DNA of 64,000 nt from the NCBI RefSeq assembly GCF_918797505.1, contig NC_092801.1, positions 27,124,477-27,188,476 on the forward strand, read 5' to 3'. Position 1 is the first letter of the stretch. Every line of letters starts with the position of its first letter. The notes under the pieces were generated by a model. That model worked only from the letters and a program-made list of their open reading frames with translations, searched no databases and was not told the origin of the DNA. Position numbers and translations under genes: made by a program. Positions 19,661 to 30,646 of the stretch are shown in pieces. Origin of the DNA: Bemisia tabaci. Lineage: Eukaryota > Arthropoda > Insecta > Hemiptera > Aleyrodidae.

Positions 19661-20333
19661 CCACGCTCCGCTGTGTCGATGATCGCGCACTGCACTCTGG
19701 GAGTGGTTAATGTCAATGCACTCACCACTCAGATAATTCGAGATCCGATAATCATATCCATGTCCATGATAATCGGTGCGCTTCCGAGAGAGTAGCCTAT
19801 CTCCGTTGTCTCAACGATCACCGCAGCCAACAACCAACTTCAGCCGCGCTTTACACATACGCTATTTAAACAACGGCATTAAGCGGTTTTACGCTCCATA
19901 ACCCCCCATAATTGAAGTTCGGTGTCAAGAAATCCCGCGAAATCCCCCCCCCCCCTTTCGCGTAGCCCACAGCGCCGCGAAAAAATTACAAAATCTCACA
20001 GGTGTAGTTTATGCTGATCGGTAGATGATAAAACGAAACATTTCAACTATCTGATGAAACTTGGAAGTGAGCATTTCGATGGACTTGAGAGCTCGTCATA
20101 AAACGGAAATACGTAGTTTTACCACCGGCCCTTTCTTGAGTTTCTTGTGCCTTGCCTCCGCACAATAACCACAAAACACACACGCGGACCGCAACTTTCT
20201 AAATCGTCGCGGCGTTTACATAATCGCGATGAAGATATAAAATCGGCCGTTACACGGGCCATCCGCCAACCCCATATTAGGTTACACTTTTGATTCGGAC
20301 CGCCTTTCTTTTTTTACGGGAGATCACGCCGCC
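19661..20333. other. Unrecognised, with a C12 run
   Basis: C12 lies at about 19944-19955. No coding capacity or shared repeat. Confidence 0.45.
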
Positions 20334-20583
20334 GCGCCGCCACACAATGGATCGAGCCAATGGGAGAGGTCGGACAAAAATTGGAAACTTTAAAAGCTTA
20401 TAACTCCGTTGAATTTAAACTTTGAGATTTTAAAAATGGTTTCATTGGTTTCCTCGTGAAATTTTCTTCAAGAAACACCCCTTAAAGTTTAACATTTGAT
20501 GAAATCACCATAAAATATTGTAGTTTTCGTCAAAAATTTTATGTCCGACTTCTCTAATTGACTCCATCCACTGTGCGCCGCGC
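20334..20583. mobile_element. Family J element, near complete
   Basis: GCGCCGCCACACAATGGATC and GAGAGGTCGGACAAA at the left mirror GTCCGACTTCTCTAATTGAC and CATCCACTGTGCGCCGCGC at the right. The interior has TATAACTCCGTT and TTGGTTTCCTCGTGAAATTT. About 250 bp. Confidence 0.82.
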
Positions 20584-21684
20584 TATGCTATCTCGGCTAG
20601 CGCGGTGATTAAAGCTCCGAGCGAACCTGTTTCATAGGCAAACGGAATTATGAAGTTTCTCTAGTCGTTAGAACAAAAATGACGGCAAAAAAATTTTAGC
20701 GGACTCATAACGATATCCGAGTTGATTTGATAGACGCGTGTGTGTTATGACTTTCCCTATCTCCCCCTCCCCCCTCCTATCGAGCACATAATATGTGAGG
20801 CGTGGCCTACTTAATGGGCTCTGAATAGGCCCCTACCGTCAATGTACCTCGACTGTATCATGACTTTCCTCGAGAAATTAAAAAAAAAAAAAAAAACATA
20901 TCAAAGCATTCTTCTTTAAAAAAACCATACCTAGAAAGTGATCAAGTTTTAAAATCCTCGTTAAATTGTTAAGGTTTCGCAATTCAGTAAAAAAAGAACA
21001 ACTGTTCGTAGGGCCCAGATTTTTGGTGTTCCATCTGAATCGAACTATTCGGTTCGTCAAAGCGGAATTTCGGTTCGTAAGATCGTGTGATCTGACTTGT
21101 TGTATCAGTTCGGCTCAATCGAAGAGTTCGATCCTATCAACCGTAACTCGCTTTGACAAATCGAAAAGTAATTTTTGGGCCTCGTAATGTTTAAATATTT
21201 ATATCGCAAGCGTCCTCTTCATGTTTACTTTTGTAACAGTCAAGTGACTATTTCATTTCGCTTCCTATATAGTGTCGTATTGTTTGGCTTGTTCTGTTGC
21301 CGACATTTTCAGTAGAGCAGATCATTGATTCTTAACAGTGAGAATTTTTCTCCAAACGCGATCTATAAATGAATATTTTGCTCTGCGCCCCGGAAACCTC
21401 ACGTATGTCCCACGCACGTCCCAGCAGCCGGTCATTAGCGGGCTAAATGTAACCGCTGTTACGCACTCGTATGCGAGGTTGCAAGATTTTGCTCGAAAAT
21501 CGGGTGAACTACGTTGACGCAAGTGAGGAAACTGGTGATTTATGGCCATCAGCGGCCATCGTGTTCGTTTTTCCTCGTCAATCAAGCAAAGCAGCCGGGT
21601 AATTTCGTTGTGATTAACCTCCTTGCATTACGCCTGCTGCGGTACACTCTCAGTGGTTACTCTGCCCTGTTGCCAAATGGAGCA
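20584..21684. other. No recognisable gene; A18 run
   Basis: It holds a poly-A run at 20880-20896 and several short frames without recognisable domains. No repeat shared with the rest of the window. Confidence 0.45.
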
Positions 21685-21714
21685 GTGGCGAGGCGCGCTT
21701 TGCGATGTATCAAT
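21685..21714 (+). repeat. Family I-like edge fragment
   Basis: GGCGCGCTTTGCGATGTATC resembles the I terminus at 27595-27620. Confidence 0.4.
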
Positions 21715-21995
21715 GGAGAATTTGCATGCAATTTTTTTTTTTATTGCTTCATCTGAAAGTGCTTAAAGAGCTGATATCACAGTATTTTTTATAATTTTTT
21801 TTCTGATACGGGAAATAGTGTAAAATAGATTTAAAAGCGAGAAAATGCACCGCCTAGTGACATCATCTGACGGTATTTATCATTTAATCGCGAGTATTTT
21901 AGCAAATTAGATCCTCGTATTCAGTTCACACGGTAGTTTCCACTTACTTAAACACGAAATTCATCAAATTTCAGACTCGTGCAAATTCTCTATTT
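21715..21995 (+). repeat. Dispersed repeat W, forward copy
   Basis: Matches 6789-7113 in opposite orientation from GGAGAATTTGCATGC to GCAAATTCTCTATTT, including AAAATGCACCGCCTAGTGAC. Confidence 0.8.
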
Positions 21996-22586
21996 GATCT
22001 GCCATAAATGCCCTCTATGGCTTGAATTAATTTTGGATCTCAGATTCTACGGGACACTGACCTAATTTGTAGCTTGCAAAAAAAATGGAGTACCAATTTA
22101 TTTTTTTCCCCAAAATTTTAAAGTTAAGGGAATCAATTTTTCCAAAAAGGAAAAAACTAATGAAATTCTGCTGCGCATCATGGCCCGTTTTCTCAAAACT
22201 TCATTTTTGCACTTACCGCTTTCTACGCTATCACGGCAGCATAAAAAACACAGTACATACTAAGCAGTTGCTTACGAAGTTCAACAAGAATTAAAGATGA
22301 GTGTTGGTGCTCATTGGAAAATGATACAGGCGTGCAGAATGTGCAGGATCGCCTGATCTATATAGGCACAGTATAGGCAATTTGCACATCATAGCGTGTA
22401 TTTATAACGGTGTATCGCTTGAAGTATGTAGAGGATATCGAAGGCGCTATGTGTGTGGTGCGTGCCTCTTAATGCCATGATAGTTTTATGAAGTGTAATT
22501 TTGATAATATATAGTAATTGATATAAGTAAGCGATTTGATATTGATGGGAATACGTACATTTACTACTTGCAAACTGGTTTTTTTG
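21996..22586. other. Unrecognised; short Q fragment
   Basis: 22209-22233 (GCACTTACCGCTTTCTACGC) resembles the Q palindrome end at 55914. The rest is AT-rich and unrecognised. Confidence 0.4.
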
Positions 22587-22589
22587 TAA

Positions 22590-23011
22590 GGCCTTGTCTC
22601 CACGGGACGTTTTCATGGGATTTTTCCCAAGTTCGAATCGCAGGAGTGAAACTTCTGTGATTTTTCCCAGTTACCGTCTCCACGGGACGGGGCTCTTTGT
22701 AGTCCTGCGACTAATTTGCGCGGGAAGATAAATTAGTTAAAGTCGAGTATTTGACATGGATTAAAATAATAATTGCACACAATTGACAATTAGACACATT
22801 TTTTAACTAAACAAACATGAACAATGTAGTAATGAATAAAATATCGCACACTTCGTTTTCACTTCTTCTTCTTCTCTCAGTGGGTCCTAGGGGTACAAGT
22901 ACCGTACTTGGTACTGGGAAAAATATTGATTAACTCAATATTTTTCCCAACTTCGTAAGTGGGATTTTTCCCTGGGACAAATCTCGCGAAACGGCTCGTG
23001 GAGACAAGGCC
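22590..23011. mobile_element. PIF/Harbinger-like element, TSD TAA
   Basis: GGCCTTGTCTCCACGGGACG at the left and GTGGAGACAAGGCC at the right are inverted ends, each flanked by TAA (22587-22589, 23012-23014). A GGSC-type start with a 3-bp TWA-type duplication is characteristic of PIF/Harbinger non-autonomous elements. GGGATTTTTCCC occurs near both ends. It is 422 bp and non-coding. Confidence 0.88.
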
Positions 23012-23027
23012 TAAAGCAATGAAGCCG

Positions 23028-23246
23028 CACTGGAAAAAAAACACATTGGATCTTGAGTCCAGACTCTTAAAAACATCGACAAGAAAAAGTACTCTTGATT
23101 CAATCAGAATCTAGCTTAAATCAAGAACCAAGCCTCTTAATTTAAGCGGATTTCGTTTTGATTCAAGGAAAAATCCGATTGAATCAAGAGTATTTTTTCT
23201 TGTCAATGTTTTCAAGAGTCTGGACTCTAGATCCAATGTGGGTTTT
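23028..23246. mobile_element. Family A foldback element
   Basis: CACTGGAAAAAAAACACATT to ...AGATCCAATGTGGG; the terminal CCAGTG is missing because the next element abuts. The core is typical. Confidence 0.88.
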
Positions 23247-23667
23247 CACTGAAAAAAAAAAAAAATCTCGGTGTATTTACTAAGAAAAGGGTAAAATTGG
23301 GGTAAATTAGGGTTCTATTCGATCCCAGTTTTTCTTGGTAAAATTACCATTTATGGAATTGGTAATTTTACCGAGAAATCTCGGTAAAATTATTGAGCTT
23401 TCTCGGTAATTTTACAGGACCTTGGTAAAAACGCCAATATTTTTTATCGACTGTGGTAGAATTACCGAGATAAAATGGCAAAGTTACCGGGAATTGATTA
23501 CCAATAAAAGTGGTATTCTACCTGAAAAAAACAGTAAAAATACAGTTTTTTAGGTAAGCTTACTAGTCTGTCTTGGTAAAATTACCAATAATTGGTAAAA
23601 AAAAAAAGTAAGATGGTAAAGGTACCAACGGACCTTGGTAAGAACGCCGAGAATTTTTTTTTCAGTG
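23247..23667. mobile_element. A2-type element with GGTAAAATTACC core
   Basis: CACTGAAAAAAA at the left and TTTTTTTTTCAGTG at the right, followed inward by TCTCGGTGT and its mirror GCCGAGA. The interior is an iterated GGTAA(T/A)TTTACC pattern. It is 421 bp. Confidence 0.85.
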
Positions 23668-24103
23668 ATTCTCCAATGCGCGCTGCTGCCTAATAAACTG
23701 CGCAGCTCTGTGCGGCCCGAACTCGCGGCCTTGCGACGACGGCGAACGCAGACGGCTTGGCGCGGCGCGACGGAGGCTGTGTGCAGTGCAGCGCTGCGTT
23801 CCGACCTACGGCACGCGAATGCTCGTCGCGCGTCGGACGCGAAGGAGTCAACGATCCCGACGCGACGGGACGAGACGCGACGTCGAGCGAAAGTTGACGG
23901 CTCCGGTCGGGACCATTCACGCCTCATAATGCAAGCGCTCGTGTTTTAATGGGGCCCGCAGCGACGATACCGCGCTCGAATTTTAATTTCCAGCTGTGTA
24001 TGGAGGTGTGAATCGCGATTGGATACGGCGAGACACACCGGGCGCATTAACATCGGGGCTTTTAGGATGACCCATCAGCACGGAAATACATGGATTGCTA
24101 AGT
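23668..24103. promoter_or_regulatory. CpG-rich patch
   Basis: About 23690-24060 is strongly CpG-rich. It has long overlapping arginine-rich frames on both strands, as expected from composition alone. It may be a promoter island of a gene outside this window. Confidence 0.25.
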
Positions 24104-24317
24104 CACTGAAAAAAAAAAAGTAGCTTGGATCAAGCATGATGATTCTTGAATTTGCCGCCAAGAAATTTTTTTTTCTTGCTTTAAGCTGACTTTTTCTTGA
24201 TACAAGAGAAATTATGCTTGGGTTAAGCAAGAAAGTAGCTCATATTAACCAGAAAAATTCTTGAGTTAAGAAGAAATACTTCTTGGCGGCAAATTTAAGA
24301 TTCTTTTTTTTCCAGTG
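24104..24317. mobile_element. A2-type foldback element
   Basis: CACTGAAAAAAAAAAAGTAG to CTTTTTTTTCCAGTG. Inner arms: TTGCCGCCAAGAA / TTCTTGGCGGCAA. Core differs from family A. Confidence 0.88.
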
Positions 24318-24330
24318 TAGGTAGAACGTA

Positions 24331-24548
24331 AACGGACCAAAAAGTAAAAATTTGAACCGATCAACAGTCTCTCGATCGATTAACGGTTGTCGATCGAATC
24401 CACACCATTCATGTCTTAACCACAGTAAATTATTCCGTCAAACACACTGAAAAAAATGGATTGCTGATTTAACAATTTAATTGTCAAAAAATGTGAGTTG
24501 ATCGAGTGGCTGTTGATCGGTTCATATTTTTTATTTTTTGATCCGTTC
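24331..24548. repeat. Foldback interrupted by an A2 fragment
   Basis: AACGGACCAAAAAGTAAAAA and GAACCGATCAACAG at the left pair with CTGTTGATCGGTTC and TTTTTTGATCCGTT at the right. Within it, 24445-24500 (CACTGAAAAAAATGGATTGC...) is the left end of an element like the one at 4303. Confidence 0.75.
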
Positions 24549-24622
24549 AGACGTTCTCATTTGCTCAAAACTTCTTTGTGCACTTAAGACTCTCTTCAGT
24601 AACACCACGTCGGCAGAGTACC

Positions 24623-24946
24623 TGCAGGCTAATTGTTGGAATTGGTAGACAAAGCAATGGACAAAGAAGACAAAAAGGAAATGGAGGGATCCTATTGGTG
24701 GAAGCGGATGGTTGCAATGGAAACGACAGCCCACGAGAGACCATTTTGTTAGTCCATAATTTTCTCCCATAGTCTATAAGAACCATCTATTTATTTCAAC
24801 CAAAAAGAGGGCCGTTCTAGTATTACATTACGGTCCAAAAATCGGAAAAAGTGTGTTATGTAATACTTGAACAGCCTCTAGAATCACTCCTTACGTCTTC
24901 TTTGTCCATCGCTTTGTCCATCAATTTCAGCAATCAGCTAGCTGAT
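24623..24946. mobile_element. Family F element interrupted by a small foldback
   Basis: GCAGGCTAATTGTTGGAATT to CAGCAATCAGCTAGC with F motifs GGATCCTATTGGTGG and TTTGTCCAT. The foldback at 24809-24877 sits in the right part. Confidence 0.8.
24809..24877. repeat. Small foldback inserted in F
   Basis: GGGCCGTTCTAGTATTAC pairs with GTAATACTTGAACAGCC. The right part matches the end of the R repeat near 28610-28640. Confidence 0.7.
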
Positions 24947-25167
24947 GGCGCTTACCAGGTTTTGAATTCCCTCTCCTCAGAATTATGTCGAACTTGATCA
25001 GATTACTCCCCAGGTTCCAGGGGGCCCGCCTGCGCCCCCTGGTAGTTTGTTTCGTACGAGGCTTTTGTTATTTCGACCGAACAATCGAAAGCAACAACGA
25101 CAGTTAAGTAACCTGCGACCTTCATCTTCCAAATCCAAAATGGAGCGATACCCGACACCGAACCAGG

Positions 25168-25414
25168 TGCCGCCGCACGGTGGATCGAGTCAGTGAGAGA
25201 AGTCGGACAAAATTTGAAAACTTTGAAAGCTCGTAACTCCGTTCCTACAGAACTTTGAGATTCTAAAAGTGGTTCCATTGGTGTTCTCGTGAAATTTTCT
25301 TTCCAGAACACCCCTTGAAATTTAAAATGTGACGGAATAAACATTATAATTTGCTGCTAGAGTCAAAAATTTCATGCGCGACCTCTCTGATTGACTCGAT
25401 CCACCGTGCGCCGC
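25168..25414. mobile_element. Family J element, near complete
   Basis: CGCCGCACGGTGGATCGAGT to ACTCGATCCACCGTGCGCCG are almost exact inverted ends. Interior matches J at 20334, including GTTCCATTGGTGTTCTCGTG. Confidence 0.87.
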
Positions 25415-25605
25415 CGCCGGTCAGTCAAAGCGCCGCGTCCGAAAGTCGATTGTCTCTGCAGGTCCCATTCTTGGCGCCTTTTTTCCCGCGGTACCCGGGT
25501 TGCGTCACCCCGATGCCGCTGATACGTAATTGATGTGCTCCGCGCGCGGCTTGCCACCCTCCAGGAGCTGTCGAAACGCCTGATCCAATGACTCAGCCTT
25601 AATTA

Positions 25606-25720
25606 TTATTGTAAACTTTCTGCGGGAGGCCCCAGTATCGGCCCATTCAGCCGGGCTGATGAGGAAAGTTCGAGTCCAGTCCCCGGCTTGACGGAATCAC
25701 CATTTATTGCGTGTGATTGA
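25606..25720 (+). repeat. Repeat X, copy 1, with tRNA B-box-like motif
   Basis: TGTAAACTTTCTGCGGGAGG, GAGGAAAGTTCGAGTCCAGT and AATCACCATTTATTGCGTG are shared with 26596-26690. GTTCGAGTCC matches the B-box/T-arm consensus of tRNA genes, and GAGGAAAGTTCGAG also recalls conserved RNase P RNA sequence. Neither a tRNA fold nor an RNase P fold is evident. Copy 1 has about 25 extra bases between the two conserved parts. Confidence 0.6.
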
Positions 25721-25861
25721 CCTGTTGCTGACTTCAGCGGGAACAAAAAGAAGAGTCACCTCCATTAGAAAATGCCTCAAAAATTACGACAAGATTTTAT
25801 TTTTTATGAAATTTTGCCATCCTGCCAGGTTTATGCCTTATTTTTTAAGGTTTCCTTTCAG

Positions 25862-26175
25862 TAACGACACTACAGCGCCTGTGAACACTTCATGTGAGGA
25901 GTCGTTTCGTGCAACCCTTGCGCATTAGGATTCTACGCAATGTTCAACATGGCCTACGCCAACCCGCCAAAACTTCCGCGACGAGACGGTATTTTAAAAT
26001 CAACCGATGGGAACCTTACAATTCATTTTCCTCGCGTTGTTAAAGAACATGGTGCCTCTTCACGATTTGCGCGCGGAAGCGTCAGCCATGTTGAATATTG
26101 TGTAGCATCCCAGTGCGCAAGGGTTGGATGGAACGACTCCTCTTACGAAACGTTCACCTGTGCCGTGGTATCGTG
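25862..26175. mobile_element. Foldback element Y
   Basis: GAGGAGTCGTTTCGTGCAAC and CAATGTTCAACATGGC at the left pair with GCCATGTTGAATATTG and GGAACGACTCCTCTTACG at the right. Ends contain CGCCTGTGAAC / GTTCACCTGTG. About 310 bp; open frames inside are palindrome artefacts. Confidence 0.82.
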
Positions 26176-26195
26176 TTTTAAGCGGGAGGCCATAA

Positions 26196-26250
26196 AATAA
26201 CGCATTTTTATGATGCAGATTGTGAAGTTAGGAGAGTATTTCAGACTTTC
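26196..26250 (+). repeat. Y-associated fragment, copy 1
   Basis: AACGCATTTTTATGATGCAG and TGTGAAGTTAGGAG match 50642-50697. Confidence 0.7.
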
Positions 26251-26515
26251 CTGCGGGCCGATTATTGAAACTGATAGACAAAGCGAAAGACAAAGAAGAA
26301 ATAGGGAGTATAGAGCGATCCTATTGGTTGACATGGTTGGTTCCTATAGACTAAGGAAGAAAATGATGGACTAACTGTCGGGTCTTTGGTGGGTTGTCGT
26401 TAGTTAGTCCATTACCTACCTCCTATGTCCATTGCCACCACCCGCTTCCACCAATTGGATCCCTCCGAATCCCTTTTGTCGTCTTTGTCTATAAGTTTCA
26501 ATAATCGGCCCGCTG
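26251..26515. mobile_element. Family F element, complete
   Basis: GCGGGCCGATTATTGAAACT to TTCAATAATCGGCCCGC are inverted ends of over 20 bp. AGACAAAG repeats follow inward on both sides. No clear target duplication. Confidence 0.88.
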
Positions 26516-26595
26516 GTGCGTTTAAAGTGATTTTCGACCCATTTTCGACAAAAACTAATTGTTCATTCTGCTCTAGCTGCAGTTTGCAACAGGGG

Positions 26596-26690
26596 CATTA
26601 CTGTAAACTTTCTGCGGGAGGCTCGAGTGAGGAAAGTTCGAGTCCAGTTGCCGCCGTGGCGGATTCACCATTCATCGCGTGTAATTAAGA
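26596..26690 (+). repeat. Repeat X, copy 2
   Basis: See copy 1 at 25606. Here GGGAGGCTCGAGTGAGGAAA is uninterrupted. Confidence 0.6.
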
Positions 26691-27085
26691 TGAATCACTG
26701 CAGAACGAAAGGAATTATCGAGAAGTCGCTAGAATTTCATCTCATCTTAATATAAAAGGACAACAACGCGATCGTGATATGCAGTCGGACTGCGAGTGAT
26801 CTCCACCTCGTCTCCGGCCGGCGTCGACAGAAAAGGACTGCACTCGTGCCGCCGTGATGACTGATGGAATAGTTCGCCGGCGTCTATGAGTAAAAATTTC
26901 TCCAAGGGGCTGACGGATGAAAAAGTCCTCGACTTTCTCCCGCGCCCGAGTCAAAGCGTTATCCGTGCCCGGCTCGCGATTTTTGATCTGACCCATGATC
27001 GTTCGATTCAGATCGTAGCCGGCCATTGATATGATTCGACGACGGTCGTCCTAAAAATTTTACAGCCGTTCGGGTGGCGAACAAG
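26691..27085. other. No recognisable feature
   Basis: GC-moderate; no domain seen in the overlapping frames. Confidence 0.4.
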
Positions 27086-27314
27086 AATTGGACGTATTTC
27101 TATCAAACGGAACTAAGCGCCATAGGGGGAAGAAAGTAGAGGGAGGCTTGGATTGGCGGCGGATTCGGGCGTCGGGCTCATTCCGTCCTATACCCGCAAT
27201 GCTTTTTCCATGGCGCTTAGTTCCGTTTGACAGAACGCGCTATCCGGGATTCTAAATTCCTCAAAAAGAACTCTAATTGGCGCTTAGTTCCGTTTGACAG
27301 AAATACGTCCAATT
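27086..27314. mobile_element. Inverted-repeat element U
   Basis: AATTGGACGTATTTCTATCA and AACGGAACTAAGCGCCA at the left are mirrored at 27278-27314 (about 36 of 37 positions). A third, partial inverted copy (TGGCGCTTAGTTCCGTTTGA) lies at 27210-27235. Confidence 0.85.
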
Positions 27315-27357
27315 GGTACTCTGAGTTGAGAAACCGTGAAGAGGATTTGAAAAAGAG

Positions 27358-27403
27358 TTCGTCACCTCCTGCCAAAGTATCACAAAGCGCCATGCGACGT
27401 TTT
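27358..27403 (+). repeat. Fragment of the 30396-30646 foldback family
   Basis: CGTCACCTCCTGCCAAAGTA and CGCCATGCGACGTTTTG match the left arm of that element. Confidence 0.65.
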
Positions 27404-27592
27404 GGGCCCGACAACCCTCGAAAGGGTTTGCCGGGCAATCCTAAACCCTTCTCCCACCCCTGAAGACCTGACATCCCTTATACGAACGCTGTAAACTTAT
27501 TTCCAGCCCATTTAAAATATAAAGCCCTTTGCAAATATTTGCAACGCGCAAAAACTTCACCCCTTTCCCCCCCGTCGGTTTCGACCAGTGTC

Positions 27593-27750
27593 GTGGCGTG
27601 CTTTGCGATATATCGATTAATCTGCCATGTAACCCTATGGAAAATGGTCGATAGACAGGGTGTTCGCAACGAAAACCTTAACAATCGATTCTTTACCATA
27701 GCTTCAAATGGGAATATATCGAAAAATCGATCATTTACGCCTCGCGACTG
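27593..27750. repeat. Family I palindrome
   Basis: GCGATATATCGATTAATCTG, ACAGGGTGTTCGCAACG, AATCGATTCTTTACCATAG match 8327-8460 (inverted) and 63825-64000. Confidence 0.75.
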
Positions 27751-28174
27751 GTTCCGACCTTGGGTCAGATTTCTCATGAGAATGACACTCGTTCATTATT
27801 GATGGAAAGGACACCTCTCCGACACTCAGGACGACGTCATCTTGGCCGCGAGCCCCGCCGCGGGTATGGGAATCTCGAGCCCGCCCCTATTCCACGGTTG
27901 GATCAACCCTTAAACGCTGGAGTAAGCAATAATTACGTATTCACCCTCTTGCACGCCTCTTTATTCAGTTCTTTCAGCACCCGAGCGTCCTTTTCAGCGA
28001 CGCCGAGTTAAAGGGGGGTCGGAGTGATGAAGAGACAGGATGATCCCTCTCGCTTAAGTAGATGACTTTATCCCGACTCAGTTGCAATGTCAACTCGGAT
28101 ATTGTATCCTTAAGGTCTTGTAATATTATCCCGGGCAATTTGAATGGACGAGGCATAAACCTGGTTTTTAACTC
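27751..28174. other. No recognisable feature
   Basis: No gene or shared repeat recognised. Confidence 0.4.
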
Positions 28175-28345
28175 CACTGGAAAAAAAACCACATTGGATC
28201 CAGTGTCCAGACTCTTAAAAACATCGACAAGAAAAAGTACTCGTGATTCAATCAGAATCCATAGCTTAAACCAAGAACCAAGCCTCTTAATTTAAGCTAA
28301 TTCCGTTTTGATTCAAGCAAAAATCCGATTGAATCAAGAGTTTTT
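28175..28345. mobile_element. Family A element, right end missing
   Basis: CACTGGAAAAAAAACCACAT and the typical core, cut after AATCAAGAGTTTTT where R begins. Confidence 0.88.
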
Positions 28346-28640
28346 GACCTCCTCTCCCCCTTGTAACGTACCCGTAACGCAGACCTACATCCCCCTTCTG
28401 AATTACGTAACGCTGGCTCGACCCCCCCCCTCCAATTTTCGAAAAGATTCAATCGGGAAGGGCGGGATTTTCAATTTTTAGCACGTTTTTTTTCAGTTTT
28501 CTCTTTCTCTCCGGTTCGGATTCGTTACGTATATAACGCTCGGCTTTACTCCCTCCCTCATAGTAACGCACCGTAACGCTGACTCTGACCCCCCTCCCCC
28601 GCCCTGAGTGCGTTACGTAATACTTGAACGGTCCCAAAGG
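28346..28640. repeat. Repeat R, CGTAACGC-rich
   Basis: Motifs TTACGTAACGCTGGCTCGAC, ACGTATATAACGCTCGGC and GTAACGCTGACTCTGACCCC are imperfect iterations. It ends GTTACGTAATACTTGAACGG, which is shared with the small foldback at 24809. Confidence 0.65.
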
Positions 28641-29262
28641 CGTTTTCACAACTTTCTAGTTCTTCGTTGAAGTTTTTCCTCGCTTCAGCGAACTGTCAAA
28701 CACAAAGACTGACAACCGTGCGGATCAACTAGGCGTCCTGTCCTCGCATAAAAACTGCTAAGGGCGTGTTCGCCTCTCGTATCACCCGCGCGCGGGAAGA
28801 TATTAATCGTCATACTTTCCGCCCTTAGCGTCCCCCGCATAACGTCGTTCCTCCGCCGTAAGGGCGTATCTCGATTCCCACATGAGCCCCAGAAAGCATA
28901 AATACGCATGTAAAACAAGGCTCATGTCGAAATTGTCCTTACGTCAGAGGAGCGACGATAACCACGCCAGTCTATAAATCAGCCACCTCATGAAAGCCGG
29001 CTCGCAAACCGTGCGACATGCGTGCTGATAAATTGCCTATGATCTAGGGGCAAGAAACCAACCCCACGCGTTGTCGGATTTGGGTCAACGTTGCAATTAA
29101 AACCCGTGATGGGGATCATTAAGTAAGAGGCAGATTATGAATTACGTTACGGTGCCTGGTTTTTTTTCGTGTTTCTTTACTGGGAATGCATCGCCTTATA
29201 CAAGGTAGGTTATACTGCAGAAAAATAAATGAAGACCTCCGACCATACAGAAAATACACACT
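28641..29262. other. No recognisable feature
   Basis: Moderately CpG-rich in the middle (28760-28880). No gene recognised. Confidence 0.4.
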
Positions 29263-29438
29263 GAGAAGAAGAAGAAGAAGAAGTAGAAGTAGAAGAAGAA
29301 GAAGAGGAAGAAGAAGAAGAAGAGGAGGAGGAGGAGGAGGAGGGAGAAGAAGAAGAGGAAGAAGGAGAGGAGGAAGAGGAAGAAGAAGAGGAGGTAGAGG
29401 AGGAAGAGGAAGAAGAAGAAGAAGAAGAAGAAGAAGGA
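29263..29438 (+). repeat. Polypurine tract (GAA/GAG)n, about 175 bp
   Basis: Almost uninterrupted G and A on the plus strand, mainly GAA and GAG triplets; a few T occur near the start. Low-complexity serine-, leucine- or arginine-rich frames here are artefacts. Confidence 0.97.
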
Positions 29439-29656
29439 ACCACCCGCCCCCCAAAGTTCTTCCTATTTTTCTCATTCTCACATAAATCTCCCCATTTCAC
29501 GCGACCTGTCGTGTGGTCGGGAGGTTTCCGCACTCCTGGTCAGATGACTTAACAGAAGGAATTTTTATAGAAGTTGGCGCCGTAAAATTGCAGCGTTTTG
29601 GGACCAAAGATCGCGGATAATCAAGACTATATAGTATTTTCCAAATTTGAAATATA

Positions 29657-29938
29657 CAGGGTTGCCGCAGTCAGGGAATACCAGGAAAACCGGGAAATTT
29701 CAGGGAATTTTAAAAAGACAGGAAAATTTGGAAATGTCAGGGAAAATGATGAAAGTGTCAGGGGAAAGTTGTTAATTCACCTTTATTTGCTTTTTAAAAT
29801 GGGTTTGACGTTTCGAACAACAAACGCTTGAAAACCATTTCTAACTTTGTCTTTTTAAAAATCTTGCATTTGTCCAAGTGTCAGGGAAATGAGGAAAATG
29901 TCAGGGAATTTCGTCCTCTAAATTCTGTGACAATCCTG
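29657..29938 (+). mobile_element. Family D element, complete
   Basis: CAGGGTTGCCGCAGTCAGGG to CTGTGACAATCCTG. Flanks AATATA and AATGAA are only a partial 6-bp match. The interior has the D blocks in order. Confidence 0.88.
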
Positions 29939-30395
29939 AATGAACTATGAGAAATGCGGCATCAAGGGGCTCGGATGACATGGTGCGTGCACTGAAAACC
30001 CTGTTGTTCTAACGCGGTTTAACGCACCGAGCTTTACAACCGGAGCCGCGTTACGACCCTGGGAAGTTTTTCCAGGCGTAATGAGGAGGGATGCGCTTCA
30101 GGGCCTCCCGAGCGTCCCTTCGGCTCGAATGACTTTCCCGGTCCCTGCACTTTCTCGATCGGTTTAACAGGCCGCTCCGAGCGGGGCTCAAAACGTTCGA
30201 ATGACCCCACGTAAGTTGGCTCTTCTTGCCGGATAGAGAAAAATCGGAAAATTTTCACATTCAAACCCGTATATAATACCCTCATTTCATTGCGTAACTT
30301 GGCAACATTTTTTTCCAGCCATTTACCACTGAAGAAGCTTTTAGCGGCTGAGGCTGTCTCCAAACCGGAGGCTGAGATTTGAGCGCAAGAAACAT
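29939..30395 (-). other. Unrecognised; long reverse frame judged non-coding
   Basis: A 163-codon frame on the minus strand starts inside the neighbouring foldback (30525) and ends at 30034. Its peptide has no domain I recognise and part of it is repeat-derived. I do not call it a gene. Confidence 0.4.
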
Positions 30396-30646
30396 CGTCA
30401 CCTTCCGGCCGAAGTATCACAAGCGACATGCTACGTTTTAAAATTTTCACCGCCATTTTATTTTTTTGTAGAGAAATTGTTGGTTGAATCAGTTTGAAAA
30501 TTTCACGGAATTTTATCGGCAGCACGAAGAAAATTCAGTGAAATTTTCGGACTGCTCCGTTGAACAATTTTTTTGTAAAAAATAAAATGGCGGTGGAAAA
30601 TTTTAAAATCGCATGACGCTTGTGATACTTTTGCGGGAGGGTGACG
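30396..30646. mobile_element. Foldback element with GTCACC ends
   Basis: CGTCACCTTCCGGCCGAAGT and ACCGCCATTTTATTTTTT at the left pair with AAAATAAAATGGCGGT and GGGAGGGTGACG at the right; arms are about 110 bp. Confidence 0.85.

Noticed and set aside
22590..23011. GTTCGAATCGC (22631) as a tRNA B-box
   Set aside because: It lies in a Harbinger-like element and no tRNA-like structure surrounds it.
25660..25690. tRNA gene
   Set aside because: Only the B-box is present; no acceptor stem or anticodon arm can be folded around it by eye.
29119..29533. Poly-leucine, poly-serine and poly-arginine frames
   Set aside because: All three are readings of the GAA/GAG tract.
30034..30525. 163-codon reverse frame
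   Set aside because: Starts inside a foldback element, no known domain, no supporting signals.
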